The notes beneath the pieces were generated by a model that saw nothing but the letters and a program-made list of their open reading frames with translations, was not told the DNA's origin and ran no database searches. This document shows, one piece after another, positions 44,773 to 54,550 of a stretch of 64,000 bases of DNA (position 1 is the stretch's first letter; the number at the start of each line of letters is the position of its first letter). Position numbers and translations under genes: made by a program. Location: contig JAAYFF010000046.1 in assembly GCA_012728375.1 (NCBI GenBank), forward strand, positions 1 through 64,000, written 5' to 3'. This DNA comes from Bacillota bacterium. Lineage in GTDB: Bacteria; Bacillota; Dethiobacteria; DTU022; UBA8154.

Positions 44773-46110
44773 GTGCAGGTTAAAGGAATCGACCGGTACT
44801 GGAATCCTGTGCTGGAAACTTTGCCTCGTGAAAAATTGCAGGCTTTGCAGTTTAAAAAATTCAAAAGGGTTGTAGAGTGGGGATACCAAAACTCCAAGCT
44901 GTACCGCCGCCTTTATGATGAAGCCGGCTTTCATCCTCAAGATTTAAAGACCTTTAAAGATATCAGCAAGGTCCCCACACTGCAAAAAGAGGATTACCGT
45001 TTGGCACAGGCAAAGGAGCCTTATCCTTATGGAGACAGCCTCTGCGTCCCTCTGCAAAGGGTAACGGAGTACCATCAAACCAGCGGGACTACCGGGCAGC
45101 CCGTCTACCAGCCCGATACCTGGCAGGACTGGGAATGGTGGAGCGAATGCTGGTCTTACATTCTCTGGGCTCAGGGCTTTCGAAATACTGATCGAGTCTT
45201 TATTCCCTTCGGCTATAATGTTTTTGTCGCTTATTGGGCCGGACACTATGCTTGCGAAAAAGTGGGTTGTGAGGTGGTTCCGGGGGGAATTTTAAATACG
45301 GAGGAAAGAGTTCTGAAGATGAAAGAGCTCAGGGCCACTGCCCTGATGGCTACCCCGACGTACGTTTTGAGCATGGCGGAAACCTGCCGCAACAAGCTGA
45401 AATTGGATCCGGGGAAAGACCTCAATATCCAAAGGATTCTCTGTGCCGGGGAGCCCGGAGCCAGCGTCCCGGCGACGAAAAAACGTATGGAAGAAGCCTG
45501 GAATGCCAAAGTCTTTGATCATGTGGGAGCAACGGAAATAGGGGGTTGGTCCTTTGAATGTTCCGCGCAAAAGGGACTGCATGCAAATGAAGCATTTTTC
45601 CTTGTGGAACTGGTGGATATCGATACCGGTGAGCCCATTGAGGAGCCGGGGAAAATAGGCAAAATCGTTATTACTGCTTTTGATCGCGAGGCGCAGCCAT
45701 GTATCCGGTTTGATTCCAAGGATGTGAGTATGTGGGGTGAACCATGCGAGTGCGGACGGACTTTCCGGCTGCTTAGCGGCGGAATACACGGCCGCGTGGA
45801 TCATATCACCAAGGTAAAGGGAGTTCTGTTCAGCCCGGTAGCAGTGGAAGAAGTCGTTCGCAGCATGCCTCAGCTGGGAGATGAATATGAGCTTATCGTT
45901 TCCAAGAAGGGGGATACCGACTCGTTAACTCTAAAGGTGGAGTTATCACCGGATAACCGCGATACGCAGGAAAATGTCCTGCAGGAATTGAGCAGGCAGC
46001 TCCGGCTAAAAACGAACCTTGCTTATAACATAGAATTTCATCCCTTTGGCAGCCTGCCCCGCTACGAAATTAAAGCCAAGCGTTTTAAGGATCTCAGGCA
46101 GGGGCATTAA
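44773..46110 (+). CDS. Phenylacetate-CoA ligase-like AMP-forming enzyme
   Basis: 445 residues from GTG 44773 (AAAGGAG seven bases upstream). The phosphate loop YHQTSGTTGQP, ATALMATPTYVLSMAE, CAGEPGASVPATKKRMEEAW and RFDSKDVSM match the PaaK branch of the ANL superfamily, which activates aromatic or related acids to CoA thioesters. Following the TRAP genes, it suggests uptake and activation of a carboxylate. Substrate is inferred only. Confidence 0.88.
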   Translation: MQVKGIDRYWNPVLETLPREKLQALQFKKFKRVVEWGYQNSKLYRRLYDEAGFHPQDLKTFKDISKVPTLQKEDYRLAQAKEPYPYGDSLCVPLQRVTEYHQTSGTTGQPVYQPDTWQDWEWWSECWSYILWAQGFRNTDRVFIPFGYNVFVAYWAGHYACEKVGCEVVPGGILNTEERVLKMKELRATALMATPTYVLSMAETCRNKLKLDPGKDLNIQRILCAGEPGASVPATKKRMEEAWNAKVFDHVGATEIGGWSFECSAQKGLHANEAFFLVELVDIDTGEPIEEPGKIGKIVITAFDREAQPCIRFDSKDVSMWGEPCECGRTFRLLSGGIHGRVDHITKVKGVLFSPVAVEEVVRSMPQLGDEYELIVSKKGDTDSLTLKVELSPDNRDTQENVLQELSRQLRLKTNLAYNIEFHPFGSLPRYEIKAKRFKDLRQGH

Positions 46111-46114
46111 AGTT

Positions 46115-46139
46115 GTAACTGCCCCGAGGATTAAAAGGA
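46115..46139 (+). repeat. Left-end copy of the GTAACTGC dispersed repeat
   Basis: GTAACTGCCCCGAGGATTAAAAGGA matches the left end of the element at 50966-51075 at most positions. Downstream is a strong hairpin (GGCACAAGGAAAG with CTTTCTTGCC, about 46147-46181) instead of the other copy's centre. Confidence 0.5.
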
Positions 46140-46248
46140 AGGCTGTGGCACAAGGAAAGAAAGCAAACCTTTCTTGCCCTGCCGCTCCCCAGGAGCAGGT
46201 TTGATAATGCGGCGAAATGGAAATTCATCAACGAGGAGGTGTCCGGAA

Positions 46249-46434
46249 GTGGTAACAGCGGAAGTTGATTTAAAGGAAATGGATAAGATTATTAAGGATG
46301 TAAAAGCAAAAATTTTGAGGCTGGTAGAAATTTCAAAGGGAATGCAATGCGTTGACAGAAACTGCGATCGCATCCTGGCCAGTTTAAAAATGCTGGAATT
46401 AAACATATCTGATGTTGTGGAATTTCTTGATTAA
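46249..46434 (+). CDS. Small helical protein, hypothetical
   Basis: 61 residues from GTG 46249, which follows AGGAGGTG; the track ORF starts 75 bases earlier without a ribosome site. Predicted all-helical: VDLKEMDKIIKDVKAKILRLVEISKG...ASLKMLELNISDVVEFL. Two cysteines (CVDRNC). No family recognised. Followed by a strong bidirectional terminator. Confidence 0.65.
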   Translation: MVTAEVDLKEMDKIIKDVKAKILRLVEISKGMQCVDRNCDRILASLKMLELNISDVVEFLD

Positions 46435-46483
46435 AAAAGACTTTTTACAGAGCGCAGAGGTATAAAAACTTTAAATTGAGGCT

Positions 46484-46524
46484 AATAAGCCGCCTTTTTA
46501 CCAAGCTGAAAAAGGCGGCTTATT
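46484..46524. terminator. Bidirectional terminator
   Basis: AATAAGCCGCCTTTTT and AAAAAGGCGGCTTATT form a perfect 16-bp stem around a nine-base loop between convergent genes. Confidence 0.92.
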
Positions 46525-46563
46525 ATTTCCCGGCCTCTACATTGCCGGCAGTAAAAAGGACGC

Positions 46564-47391
46564 TTAAAGCATACAATTTATACCCTGCAATCCCTCAAGT
46601 GCCCTGCAGGGGATTGAGATATGGGGCGGGGAAATATGGTAATCGCGCGGGTTGATGCGTATGACAACGGCACCTTTTTTTCTTCCCAGGGTTTCGCCCA
46701 TATTGCGTATCGTGGAGATAGCGGTACCGGCACCCAGTTCAATGATTGCCAGCGGGGAAGGGGCCTGCTTTAAAAAAGCGCGGAAATTAGCTTCTTGTTG
46801 GTCTGAACGGCGGCTAATCCAGGAAAAGTCGCCGAACATGAGCACATTTGGCCTGGAAACGTCTCCGCAACGGGGACACCTAAGGATCTTCCGGGCGCGC
46901 ATGGTGTGAAGATCTACGGGAATAATTTCGGTATTTTCCCAGATGTCATCGCTGCAGGGACTGAGGCATTGCAGGAAATGGATGGAACCGTGAATTTCAT
47001 AAATTTTATCTTCAGGAAAACCTGCCTTCTGGAATTGTCCGTCTACATTGGATGTTACGACAAAATATTCCATTTTAAAGCGTTGTATCCATTCCTGGAG
47101 CAGAAAAAATCCTTGGTGGGGTCTGGTGTGGCGATAGAGGTCGATGCGGTGTGCATAAAACCCCCAGCCGAAAGGAGGATCATTTCTAAAGTGAACAGGG
47201 TTGGCCGCATCATAGTAGTTGATCCCCAGTGGTTCGTACATCGGGTATGATTTCCAAAAACCTTTTTCTCCCCTGTAGTCGGGAAGCCCTGAATCCACGC
47301 CCATCCCGGCGCCGGCAGTTATTATTAAAGTACGCGCCTTTTTTATTATCCTTGCAGCCTCTAGAAAACGGTCCTTCAAGATTTCTTTCAT
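46564..47391 (-). CDS. Sir2-family NAD-dependent protein deacylase
   Basis: 275 residues. NAD-binding GAGMGVDSGLPDYRG at about 27-41, TSNVDGQF, catalytic H134 in YEIHGSIHFL, and a zinc set C142/C146 and C172/C175 (CPRCG). Removes acyl groups from lysine using NAD+. No co-transcribed defence gene (such as a TIR- or SIR2-associated partner) is visible, so a housekeeping deacylase role is most likely. Confidence 0.92.
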   Translation of the reverse strand: MKEILKDRFLEAARIIKKARTLIITAGAGMGVDSGLPDYRGEKGFWKSYPMYEPLGINYYDAANPVHFRNDPPFGWGFYAHRIDLYRHTRPHQGFFLLQEWIQRFKMEYFVVTSNVDGQFQKAGFPEDKIYEIHGSIHFLQCLSPCSDDIWENTEIIPVDLHTMRARKILRCPRCGDVSRPNVLMFGDFSWISRRSDQQEANFRAFLKQAPSPLAIIELGAGTAISTIRNMGETLGRKKGAVVIRINPRDYHISPPHISIPCRALEGLQGINCML

Positions 47392-47572
47392 AATTAAATT
47401 TTTCTCCGTTAGAATTTTTTTAAATTATTCGTTGTCAAAGAGAATAATCCTGCTTAATGGATGCGCAACCCCTAGTAGATATTCCGGCAGCACATGTATT
47501 TTTGTCAGTTTGTTGGATCAACTTTTCATACAGTTTGCATTAGGAAGAAAAATAACATTTATGTTAATCTTT

Positions 47573-47601
47573 GCAGGATTTTATTTCTTATTGTCGAATA
47601 A
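47573..47601 (+). promoter_or_regulatory. Sigma-H consensus promoter of the XRE regulator
   Basis: GCAGGATTT, 11 bases, GTCGAATAA: an exact match to RNAGGAWWW-N11/12-RNNGAATWW. It lies 37 bases before the XRE ATG. Confidence 0.75.
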
Positions 47602-47637
47602 TAGTATTACTCACAATAAGGGGGGGTGTAGAAAAGT

Positions 47638-47877
47638 ATGAATACAGTTGCCCTCGGAAAGCGAATAAAAGCTCTCAGAAGGTTAAAGCGCATGACCCAG
47701 CAGCAGCTGGCGGAAAAGCTGGATCTTTCTCCCAGCCTTCTCAGCAATATTGAACGGGGAATCAAAGAGGCCCAGCCTGAACTGTTGGAAAAGATGGCTG
47801 CCACATTGAATGTTCCTCGTGAAGAGTTTTTTTTACTTTCTATGCCGATAACTTTGAGCAGAAAACAAGTACTCTAA
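47638..47877 (+). CDS. XRE-family DNA-binding protein
   Basis: 79 residues, with a GGGGGGGTG site. Helix-turn-helix MTQQQLAEKLDLSPSLLSNIERGIKEAQPELLEKMAATL at about 19-57. It resembles SinR/SlrR-type regulators in size. The sigma-H promoter points to a role at the onset of stationary phase or sporulation. Terminator follows. Confidence 0.92.
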   Translation: MNTVALGKRIKALRRLKRMTQQQLAEKLDLSPSLLSNIERGIKEAQPELLEKMAATLNVPREEFFLLSMPITLSRKQVL

Positions 47878-47901
47878 GAGCAAAAAATTATGCTTTAATA
47901 T

Positions 47902-47945
47902 AAGCCGGGCGTAATATGTATTGTATCAAGCCCGGCTTTTCGTAT
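47902..47945 (+). terminator. Rho-independent terminator
   Basis: AAGCCGGGC pairs with GCCCGGCTT, followed by TTCGTATTTTT, after the XRE gene. Confidence 0.88.
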
Positions 47946-48031
47946 TTTTATGCGGGTTGAAATGCCCTTTTTTTTTTGATATAATAGCGCTGTTCACAAA
48001 AATGTGCACAAGCTTTTAAGGGGTTGTCCAC

Positions 48032-48568
48032 TTGTTTGAAGAGCAGTTTCGAATTGGCGAAAAGATTATTAGTATGCGCAGGATTGAGGAAGTGGTGCAG
48101 TCTGCCCTGAAGTTGCGTTCCGAGGGCCTTTCCCAACAGGAGGTGGCCAATGCCCTTCGCCTGGATCGGTCTTTTATTTCACGCTTGGAGAGTATAGGTG
48201 AAGTGCGCAAAGGGAAAAAGGTTGCCATTATCGGTTTCCCTTTGCAAAACAAGGAGGAGATTATAAAGCTTGCCCAAAAAGAAGGGGTGGATTTTGTTTG
48301 GGTAATGAATGAAAAAGAGCGGCTGGATTATGTCAGAAACCAGACGGCCATGGATTTTTTTAATCAAGTTATTGAAGTGATTACAACACTTAAAGCATAC
48401 GATACGGTTATTCTGGCCGGCTCACGGAAATGGCAAAAAATAGCCGAAGCCCTGCTGGACAGCCAGGTTATTTTCCTGGAGCTTGGGAGCTCGCCGATAA
48501 CGGAAGACTGTTTTTTAAGCCCGGATTTATTAAAAACGGTTCTGGAACAGGTATTGCTTAGAACATAA
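48032..48568 (+). CDS. HTH regulator of the dehydrogenase operon
   Basis: 178 residues from TTG 48032 (AAGGGG upstream). N-terminal helix-turn-helix LRSEGLSQQEVANALRLDRSFISRLESIG, then a Rossmann-like domain (KVAIIGFPLQNKEEIIKLAQKEGVDFVWVMN). The combination is like regulators that bind a small metabolite. Nearly abuts the next gene (25 bases), so it probably controls this operon. Confidence 0.78.
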   Translation: MFEEQFRIGEKIISMRRIEEVVQSALKLRSEGLSQQEVANALRLDRSFISRLESIGEVRKGKKVAIIGFPLQNKEEIIKLAQKEGVDFVWVMNEKERLDYVRNQTAMDFFNQVIEVITTLKAYDTVILAGSRKWQKIAEALLDSQVIFLELGSSPITEDCFLSPDLLKTVLEQVLLRT

Positions 48569-48593
48569 GTTGTTGCAAGAAGGATGTGAGCAA

Positions 48594-49490
48594 GTGAAAA
48601 AGGTTGTCAGCATCAGTCTGGGTTCGTCAAAGCGAGATCATTCAGCGGAAATTAATCTTATGGGGCAGGATTTTCTCATTAGTCGAATCGGTACTGACGG
48701 GGATATGGATAAAATGATTCAATTCATCCGGGAGAATGACGGCAAGGTAGATGCTTTCGGATTGGGGGGAATGGACCTTTATATCCAGGCAGTGGATCGG
48801 CGTTATTCGCTTCGGGATGCAGAGAAAGTTGCGGCAGCAGCAAAGATAACCCCTATTGTAGACGGGTCAGGCTTAAAGAATACCCTGGAGCGCCGTGTAG
48901 TTGAGTACCTGCTCCAGGAAACAGATATCCTTGCGGAGAAGAAAAAAGCCCTCATTGTCAGCGCTATGGATCGTTGCGGCCTGGCCCAAAGCCTTGAAGA
49001 AGCGGGCTGTGAGATGGTTTTTGGAGATGTAGCTTTTATCCTGAATATTCCCGTGCGCATTAAATCCCTGAAGACCCTTGCTTTTCTCGCTCGTTTGCTT
49101 GTTCCCATCATTAGGCTTCTTCCTTTTTCGATGATTTATCCAACGGGGAAAAAACAGGAAAAAAGCAAGCCCCGATTTCCCCGTTTTTTTCAGGAGGCTG
49201 ATCTTATTGCCGGGGATTTTCATTACATACGCCGCTATATGCCTTCGGAATTGCCCGGAAAAATTATCATCACCAATACTGTTACCAATGAAGATCTCTC
49301 TTTGCTCCGGGAAAAAGGGGTAAAAACCGTGATTACGACCACCCCGGAAATTGAAGGGCGCTCTTTTGGAACGAACGTCATGGAGGCGTTGCTGGTGGCC
49401 TATACGGGGAGTAAAAAGGAGCTCAAAGATGATGAATATTTGCTTCTTCTTAAAGAACTGGACTTTAAGCCGCGAATTGTTCAATTGTAG
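48594..49490 (+). CDS. Quinate 5-dehydrogenase-like family protein
   Basis: 298 residues from GTG 48594 (AAGGATG upstream). VVSISLGSSKRDHSAEINLMGQDFLISRIGTDGDM and DAFGLGGMDLYI recall proteins annotated as quinate 5-dehydrogenase in Clostridia. A clear GxGxxG dinucleotide motif is not visible, so the annotation name should be treated as a family label, not a proven reaction. Sits between an HTH regulator and an acyl-ACP-reductase-like gene. Confidence 0.65.
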   Translation: MKKVVSISLGSSKRDHSAEINLMGQDFLISRIGTDGDMDKMIQFIRENDGKVDAFGLGGMDLYIQAVDRRYSLRDAEKVAAAAKITPIVDGSGLKNTLERRVVEYLLQETDILAEKKKALIVSAMDRCGLAQSLEEAGCEMVFGDVAFILNIPVRIKSLKTLAFLARLLVPIIRLLPFSMIYPTGKKQEKSKPRFPRFFQEADLIAGDFHYIRRYMPSELPGKIIITNTVTNEDLSLLREKGVKTVITTTPEIEGRSFGTNVMEALLVAYTGSKKELKDDEYLLLLKELDFKPRIVQL

Positions 49491-49516
49491 CTTTCAACTT
49501 TATTGCTGAAAGGAGG

Positions 49517-50650
49517 TTGCCGGTTATAAAAAAACCGGGATGTTCGCCTATGGTGCCTGTTGATTTTTCCTTTATTTTGCATCCTTTGACCAATGAGGAT
49601 ATTTTTCGCAAACTTAAGTTTATGCGCAATTGGCCTTCCTTCCTGGTGGAAAAAACCATGCGCATGTTGCCGCCTTTGTGGACATCGCGGATAACCGGGA
49701 TCTCCTCGCCCTACAATAGCGTCGAAGGGTGTTTTATGGCTGTATTCCTGACAACAAGGCAAATGCTTCAGCTCCCTCCCGAGGTGGTGATACGAAAAAT
49801 TATTGCTGCAGGTAAGAAGGCTGCACGGGCCGGAGCCAAAATTGTGGGCCTTGGTGCAATGACTGCTGTCGTGGGGGATGCTGGAATTACAATTGACCGC
49901 AACCTGGATATTGCTGTGACGACGGGGAACAGTTATACCGTTGCTACGGCACTGGAGGGAACGGAAAAGGCAGCTGCCTTAATGGACATCGATCTGAGCC
50001 GAGCTGAAGTGGCAATTTTAGGGGCAACCGGTTCCATTGGAAGTGCCTGTGCCCGCATTTTGGCAAGAAAGGTAAACTATCTCACGCTAATTGCCCGCAA
50101 TACCCAACGCCTGGAAAGGCTTGCAGAAAGGATAACCGGTGAGACCGGGCTGGCTGTCAAAGTTACCTCCAACATCAAGGAAGCGGTGCGAAAGGCTGAC
50201 ATTATTGTGGCTGTATCCAGCTCTGCGGAAAGCCTTATTGACCCGGAAGATCTCAAGCCCGGGGCTATAGTATGCGATGTGGCCAGGCCAAGGGATGTAT
50301 CCGTCAAGGTGGCGGAAAAAAGAGATGATGTCCTTATTATCGAAGGCGGCGTTGTCCAGGTACCGGGAGATGTCAATTTTAATTTTAATTTCGGCTTTCC
50401 TCCGGGAATGGCCTATGCGTGCATGGCTGAAACGATGATACTTGCCCTGGAGAAGCGCTATGAGAGTTTTTCCTTAGGTAAGGAAATTACAGTGGAACAG
50501 ATTGACGAAATCAATTCCCTGGCAGCAAAGCACGGCTTTAAACTGGCTGGTTTCCGCAGTTTTGAACGGGCTCTTAGTACAGACGATATAAAGAAAATAA
50601 AAGAGAGGGCTAAGCTCCGCCTCGGATTTGCTACTGCCGGGAAAAATTGA
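49517..50650 (+). CDS. Shikimate-dehydrogenase/acyl-ACP-reductase-like protein
   Basis: 377 residues. Rossmann core VAILGATGSIGSACARILAR near 175 with following VAVSSSAESLIDPEDLKPGAIVCDVARPRDVS, and an N-terminal HPLTNEDIFRKLKFMRNWP segment, as in the COG5322-like group that includes the cyanobacterial acyl-ACP reductase. The start is unclear: AAAGGAGG abuts the TTG at 49517, and the ideal spacing would fall at GTT/ATA codons, so an unusual initiation codon is possible. Confidence 0.72.
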   Translation: MPVIKKPGCSPMVPVDFSFILHPLTNEDIFRKLKFMRNWPSFLVEKTMRMLPPLWTSRITGISSPYNSVEGCFMAVFLTTRQMLQLPPEVVIRKIIAAGKKAARAGAKIVGLGAMTAVVGDAGITIDRNLDIAVTTGNSYTVATALEGTEKAAALMDIDLSRAEVAILGATGSIGSACARILARKVNYLTLIARNTQRLERLAERITGETGLAVKVTSNIKEAVRKADIIVAVSSSAESLIDPEDLKPGAIVCDVARPRDVSVKVAEKRDDVLIIEGGVVQVPGDVNFNFNFGFPPGMAYACMAETMILALEKRYESFSLGKEITVEQIDEINSLAAKHGFKLAGFRSFERALSTDDIKKIKERAKLRLGFATAGKN

Positions 50651-50688
50651 ATTATTACTTTCGATCAATTGTTTTTAACTAAATTTTT

Positions 50689-50712
50689 AACCCGTTTTTA
50701 AAACGGGTTTTT
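50689..50712 (+). terminator. Rho-independent terminator
   Basis: AACCCGTTTT and AAAACGGGTT followed by TTTG, ending the dehydrogenase operon. Confidence 0.82.
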
Positions 50713-50757
50713 GTTTAGATTTTTCTCTCTTGCCTTACAGTTTAGGCAAATTTTTGT

Positions 50758-50786
50758 TTGACAAATGCAGCCTGTTTGTCTATAAT
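50758..50786 (+). promoter_or_regulatory. Consensus sigma-A promoter of greA-lysS
   Basis: TTGACA (50758-50763), 17 bases, TATAAT (50781-50786): a perfect vegetative promoter. Transcription from about 50793 leaves a 328-base untranslated leader before greA. Confidence 0.88.
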
Positions 50787-50792
50787 GGGAAA

Positions 50793-51120
50793 AAACATGC
50801 AGCTTTTATCCTGCCTGCCTTCGTGCCGGCAGGGCAAACAGCTACTTTTGTAAGCTGTTAATTAAGTGTCAAGTTAAGGCTTGGCACTTATTAATCTGTC
50901 GGTAAAGCTATAAAATACGGGAATATTTAAGCGGCTTAAAACATATAATGTCACCTAAATAAATGGTAACTGCCCAGAGGTTAATAGGAGGTGTGTCCCC
51001 GCACCTTAAGCAAAGTGGGAAGACGATGGAGCCAGCCCGAGATATAACAGATTATCTCTTAAACTGAGCAGTTACAATAAATGAATACCATGCTATTAAA
51101 CAATTGAAGGAGAGAGATGC
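50793..51120 (+). promoter_or_regulatory. Long hairpin-rich 5' leader of greA
   Basis: Successive hairpins: CTGCC...GGCAG near 50812-50831, AACAGCT/AGCTGTT near 50838-50860, AAGTGTCAA/TTGGCACTT near 50866-50889, then the 110-base repeat element. No intrinsic terminator is seen inside, and there is no ORF of note. It may regulate greA translation or be partly an independent RNA. Confidence 0.5.
50966..51075 (+). repeat. 110-base element with GTAACTGC/GCAGTTAC terminal inverted repeats
   Basis: GTAACTGCCCAG at the left pairs with CTGAGCAGTTAC at the right (one mismatch). Its right end recurs at 55307-55334 and 28104-28117, and its left end at 46115-46139, so it is a dispersed repeat, probably a MITE or mobile structured RNA. 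Internal words (GTTAATAGG, CCCCGCAC, GGGAAGACGATGGAGCCAG) recall a cobalamin riboswitch in order, but conserved loops are missing. Confidence 0.55.
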
Positions 51121-51591
51121 ATGTCGTCCAAAGAGGTAGTCCTTACCCAAAACGGGCTAAAAAAACTGGAGGATGAACTGTTATATCTGAAATCCGTAAA
51201 AAGACGAGAAGTTGCAGCACGGATAAAAACGGCTATTTCATTTGGGGACTTAAGTGAAAACTCCGAATATGAGGATGCAAAAAACGAACAGGCTTTTGTC
51301 GAAGGACGGATCCTCACATTAGAAAAAATGTTGAGAAATGCCCGCCTTATTGATAACGAAACGAACAGGGAAGTAGTTGATTTCGGGGCAACTGTGCGGC
51401 TTAAAGATTTGGAAAACAATGAAGAGCTTCAGTTTACCATTGTTGGGTCAGCGGAATCGGATCCTGCGGATAATAAAATCTCCAATGAATCTCCAGTTGG
51501 AAAAGCCATCTTTGGTTCTCCCGTCGGCGCCATTGTTGAAGTAAAAGTGCCGGCAGGGGTCATGCGTTATCAAATACTGGATATTAAATAA
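51121..51591 (+). CDS. greA: Transcription elongation factor GreA
   Basis: 156 residues. Rescues backtracked RNA polymerase by stimulating transcript cleavage. N-terminal coiled coil with the acidic tip [13 protein letters not shown], and C-terminal domain [20 protein letters not shown] typical of GreA. AAGGAGAGAG upstream. Immediately precedes lysS, a pairing common in Firmicutes. Confidence 0.97.
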   Translation: MSSKEVVLTQNGLKKLEDELLYLKSVKRREVAARIKTAISFGDLSENSEYEDAKNEQAFVEGRILTLEKMLRNARLIDNETNREVVDFGATVRLKDLENNEELQFTIVGSAESDPADNKISNESPVGKAIFGSPVGAIVEVKVPAGVMRYQILDIK

Positions 51592-51650
51592 TTTACAGAA
51601 CCAGCATAGAATTATTTAAAATTAAACCGGACGGGGGTTTTATTTTTTAA

Positions 51651-53117
<1,467 letters not shown>

Positions 53118-53124
53118 ACCATTT

Positions 53125-53156
53125 ACGGCCTTTCCCGGCCGCTTTTTTTAATTTTT
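53125..53156 (+). terminator. Rho-independent terminator after lysS
   Basis: ACGGCC-TTTCCC-GGCCGC followed by TTTTTTTAATTTTT. Confidence 0.88.
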
Positions 53157-53181
53157 CTGGCTTGGATAAGGAGGAGACAAA

Positions 53182-54372
53182 ATGTTATCCCAAAAAATTG
53201 CAGACAATTTGAAACGTTCTTCCTGGATTAGGGCAATGTTTGAAGAAGGAGAAAAACTAAGGGCTATTCACGGGAGCGATAAAGTGTTTGATTTTACCCT
53301 GGGCAATCCCGATACAGAGCCTCCGGATTCCATTAAAAACACATTTAAGAAACTTGTCCTTGACGATGTACCGGGAATACACCGTTATATGAACAATGCC
53401 GGTTTTGACGATGTCAGGGAGGCAGTTGCCGAACAACTTCAAAGGGAGAGCGGTGTTTCCCTTGCAGCGGGAAATATTGTCATGACCTGCGGAGCAGCCG
53501 GCGGCCTTAATGTTGTGCTCAAGACTATTTTGGATCCGGATGATGAAGTTATTGTCCTGGCCCCCTACTTTGTTGAATATTTATTTTATATAGATAATCA
53601 CGGAGGTAAACCGGTCATCGTCAATACTTCTCTAGAAAACTTTCAGCCGGATCCGCGAGAACTTGACGCGCACATTTCCCCTCGTACCAAAGCAATAATT
53701 ATCAATTCTCCCAATAATCCCACCGGTGTTGTTTACAGAGAAGAAGTGCTGCAAAGCATGGCTTCGGTTCTTGAGGCCAAAGAAAAAAAATACGGCAGAG
53801 CTATTTATGTCCTCTCCGATGAACCCTACAATAAGCTTGTTTACGACGGTGCCAGGCTTCCACAGGTCTTAAAAATATTTAAAAATTCCTTTGTAATCAA
53901 CTCATTCAGCAAATCCCTCTCCCTTCCCGGAGAGAGAATCGGCTTTATTGCTGCAAATCCGGCGATGGAAGATTGCAGCCGTCTTATGGACGGTCTGGTT
54001 TTTTCCAACCGCATTCTGGGTTTTGTCAATGCGCCGTCCATGATCCAGAAAGTTGTCGCCGGGTCTTTGAACGAAGCTGCACCTGTTGACCAGTACCGGA
54101 AAAAAAGGGATATTCTTTTTGAGCATCTGGTTAAACTGGGTTTTTCATGTATTAAGCCGGAAGGAGCTTTCTACCTGTTCCCCAAAGCATTGATTCCCGA
54201 TGATGTAGAATTTGCCAGGATTGCCCAAAAGTATAACCTTCTTCTGGTACCCGGACAAGGTTTTGGCTGGCCGGGATATTTCCGGCTTGCTTACTGTGTC
54301 AGTCTGCAGACCATTGAGAACTCCTTGCCTGCTTTTGAAGCCCTGGCTAAAGAGTTCAGCAGAAACTCGTAA
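53182..54372 (+). CDS. PLP-dependent aminotransferase, class I/II
   Basis: 396 residues. Aspartate-aminotransferase fold: NSPNNPTGVVYREE, SDEPYNKLVYDG and the PLP lysine in NSFSKSLSLPGERIGF; C-terminal GAFYLFPKALIP. The N-terminus (LKRSSWIRAMFEEGEKLRAIHG) matches a clostridial pyridoxal phosphate enzyme often placed after lysS. Amino donor unknown. Confidence 0.93.
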   Translation: MLSQKIADNLKRSSWIRAMFEEGEKLRAIHGSDKVFDFTLGNPDTEPPDSIKNTFKKLVLDDVPGIHRYMNNAGFDDVREAVAEQLQRESGVSLAAGNIVMTCGAAGGLNVVLKTILDPDDEVIVLAPYFVEYLFYIDNHGGKPVIVNTSLENFQPDPRELDAHISPRTKAIIINSPNNPTGVVYREEVLQSMASVLEAKEKKYGRAIYVLSDEPYNKLVYDGARLPQVLKIFKNSFVINSFSKSLSLPGERIGFIAANPAMEDCSRLMDGLVFSNRILGFVNAPSMIQKVVAGSLNEAAPVDQYRKKRDILFEHLVKLGFSCIKPEGAFYLFPKALIPDDVEFARIAQKYNLLLVPGQGFGWPGYFRLAYCVSLQTIENSLPAFEALAKEFSRNS

Positions 54373-54380
54373 ACAAAATG

Positions 54381-54461
54381 AACAGCCGAGGAACTTAATA
54401 AATCTAACCTACCTTAGGCTGTTCCCTGCATTGCGCAGGAGATTTAATATCCTCGGCTGTT
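54381..54461 (+). terminator. Large inverted repeat after the aminotransferase gene
   Basis: AACAGCCGAGGA at 54381 pairs with TCCTCGGCTGTT ending at 54461, the stem continuing imperfectly (AATCT/AGATT), with an inner CCTGC-ATTG-GCAGG hairpin. The following T-run is weak, so it may be a terminator or a small repeat. Confidence 0.6.
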
Positions 54462-54550
54462 GTTTATATTATGGACGCTTAGCAAAAAAAATATACGCTT
54501 CCCGGAAAAATTTTTTTGGAAAAATAGAGCAAAGACAAGAGAGGGTTAAA

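Noticed and set aside
46564-47391. Sir2 as part of an antiphage system
   Set aside because: It has the layout of an ordinary deacylase with zinc cysteines, and no defence partner gene is adjacent.
50966-51075. Cobalamin riboswitch in the greA leader
   Set aside because: Word order is suggestive, but the conserved loops and pairings are not met, and the inverted ends plus repeat copies fit a mobile element as well. Kept only as a question in the findings.
54212-54550. 113-residue N-terminal extension of the 54551 gene
   Set aside because: It overlaps the end of the aminotransferase gene in another frame and contains the inverted repeat; the ATG at 54551 has a proper ribosome site.
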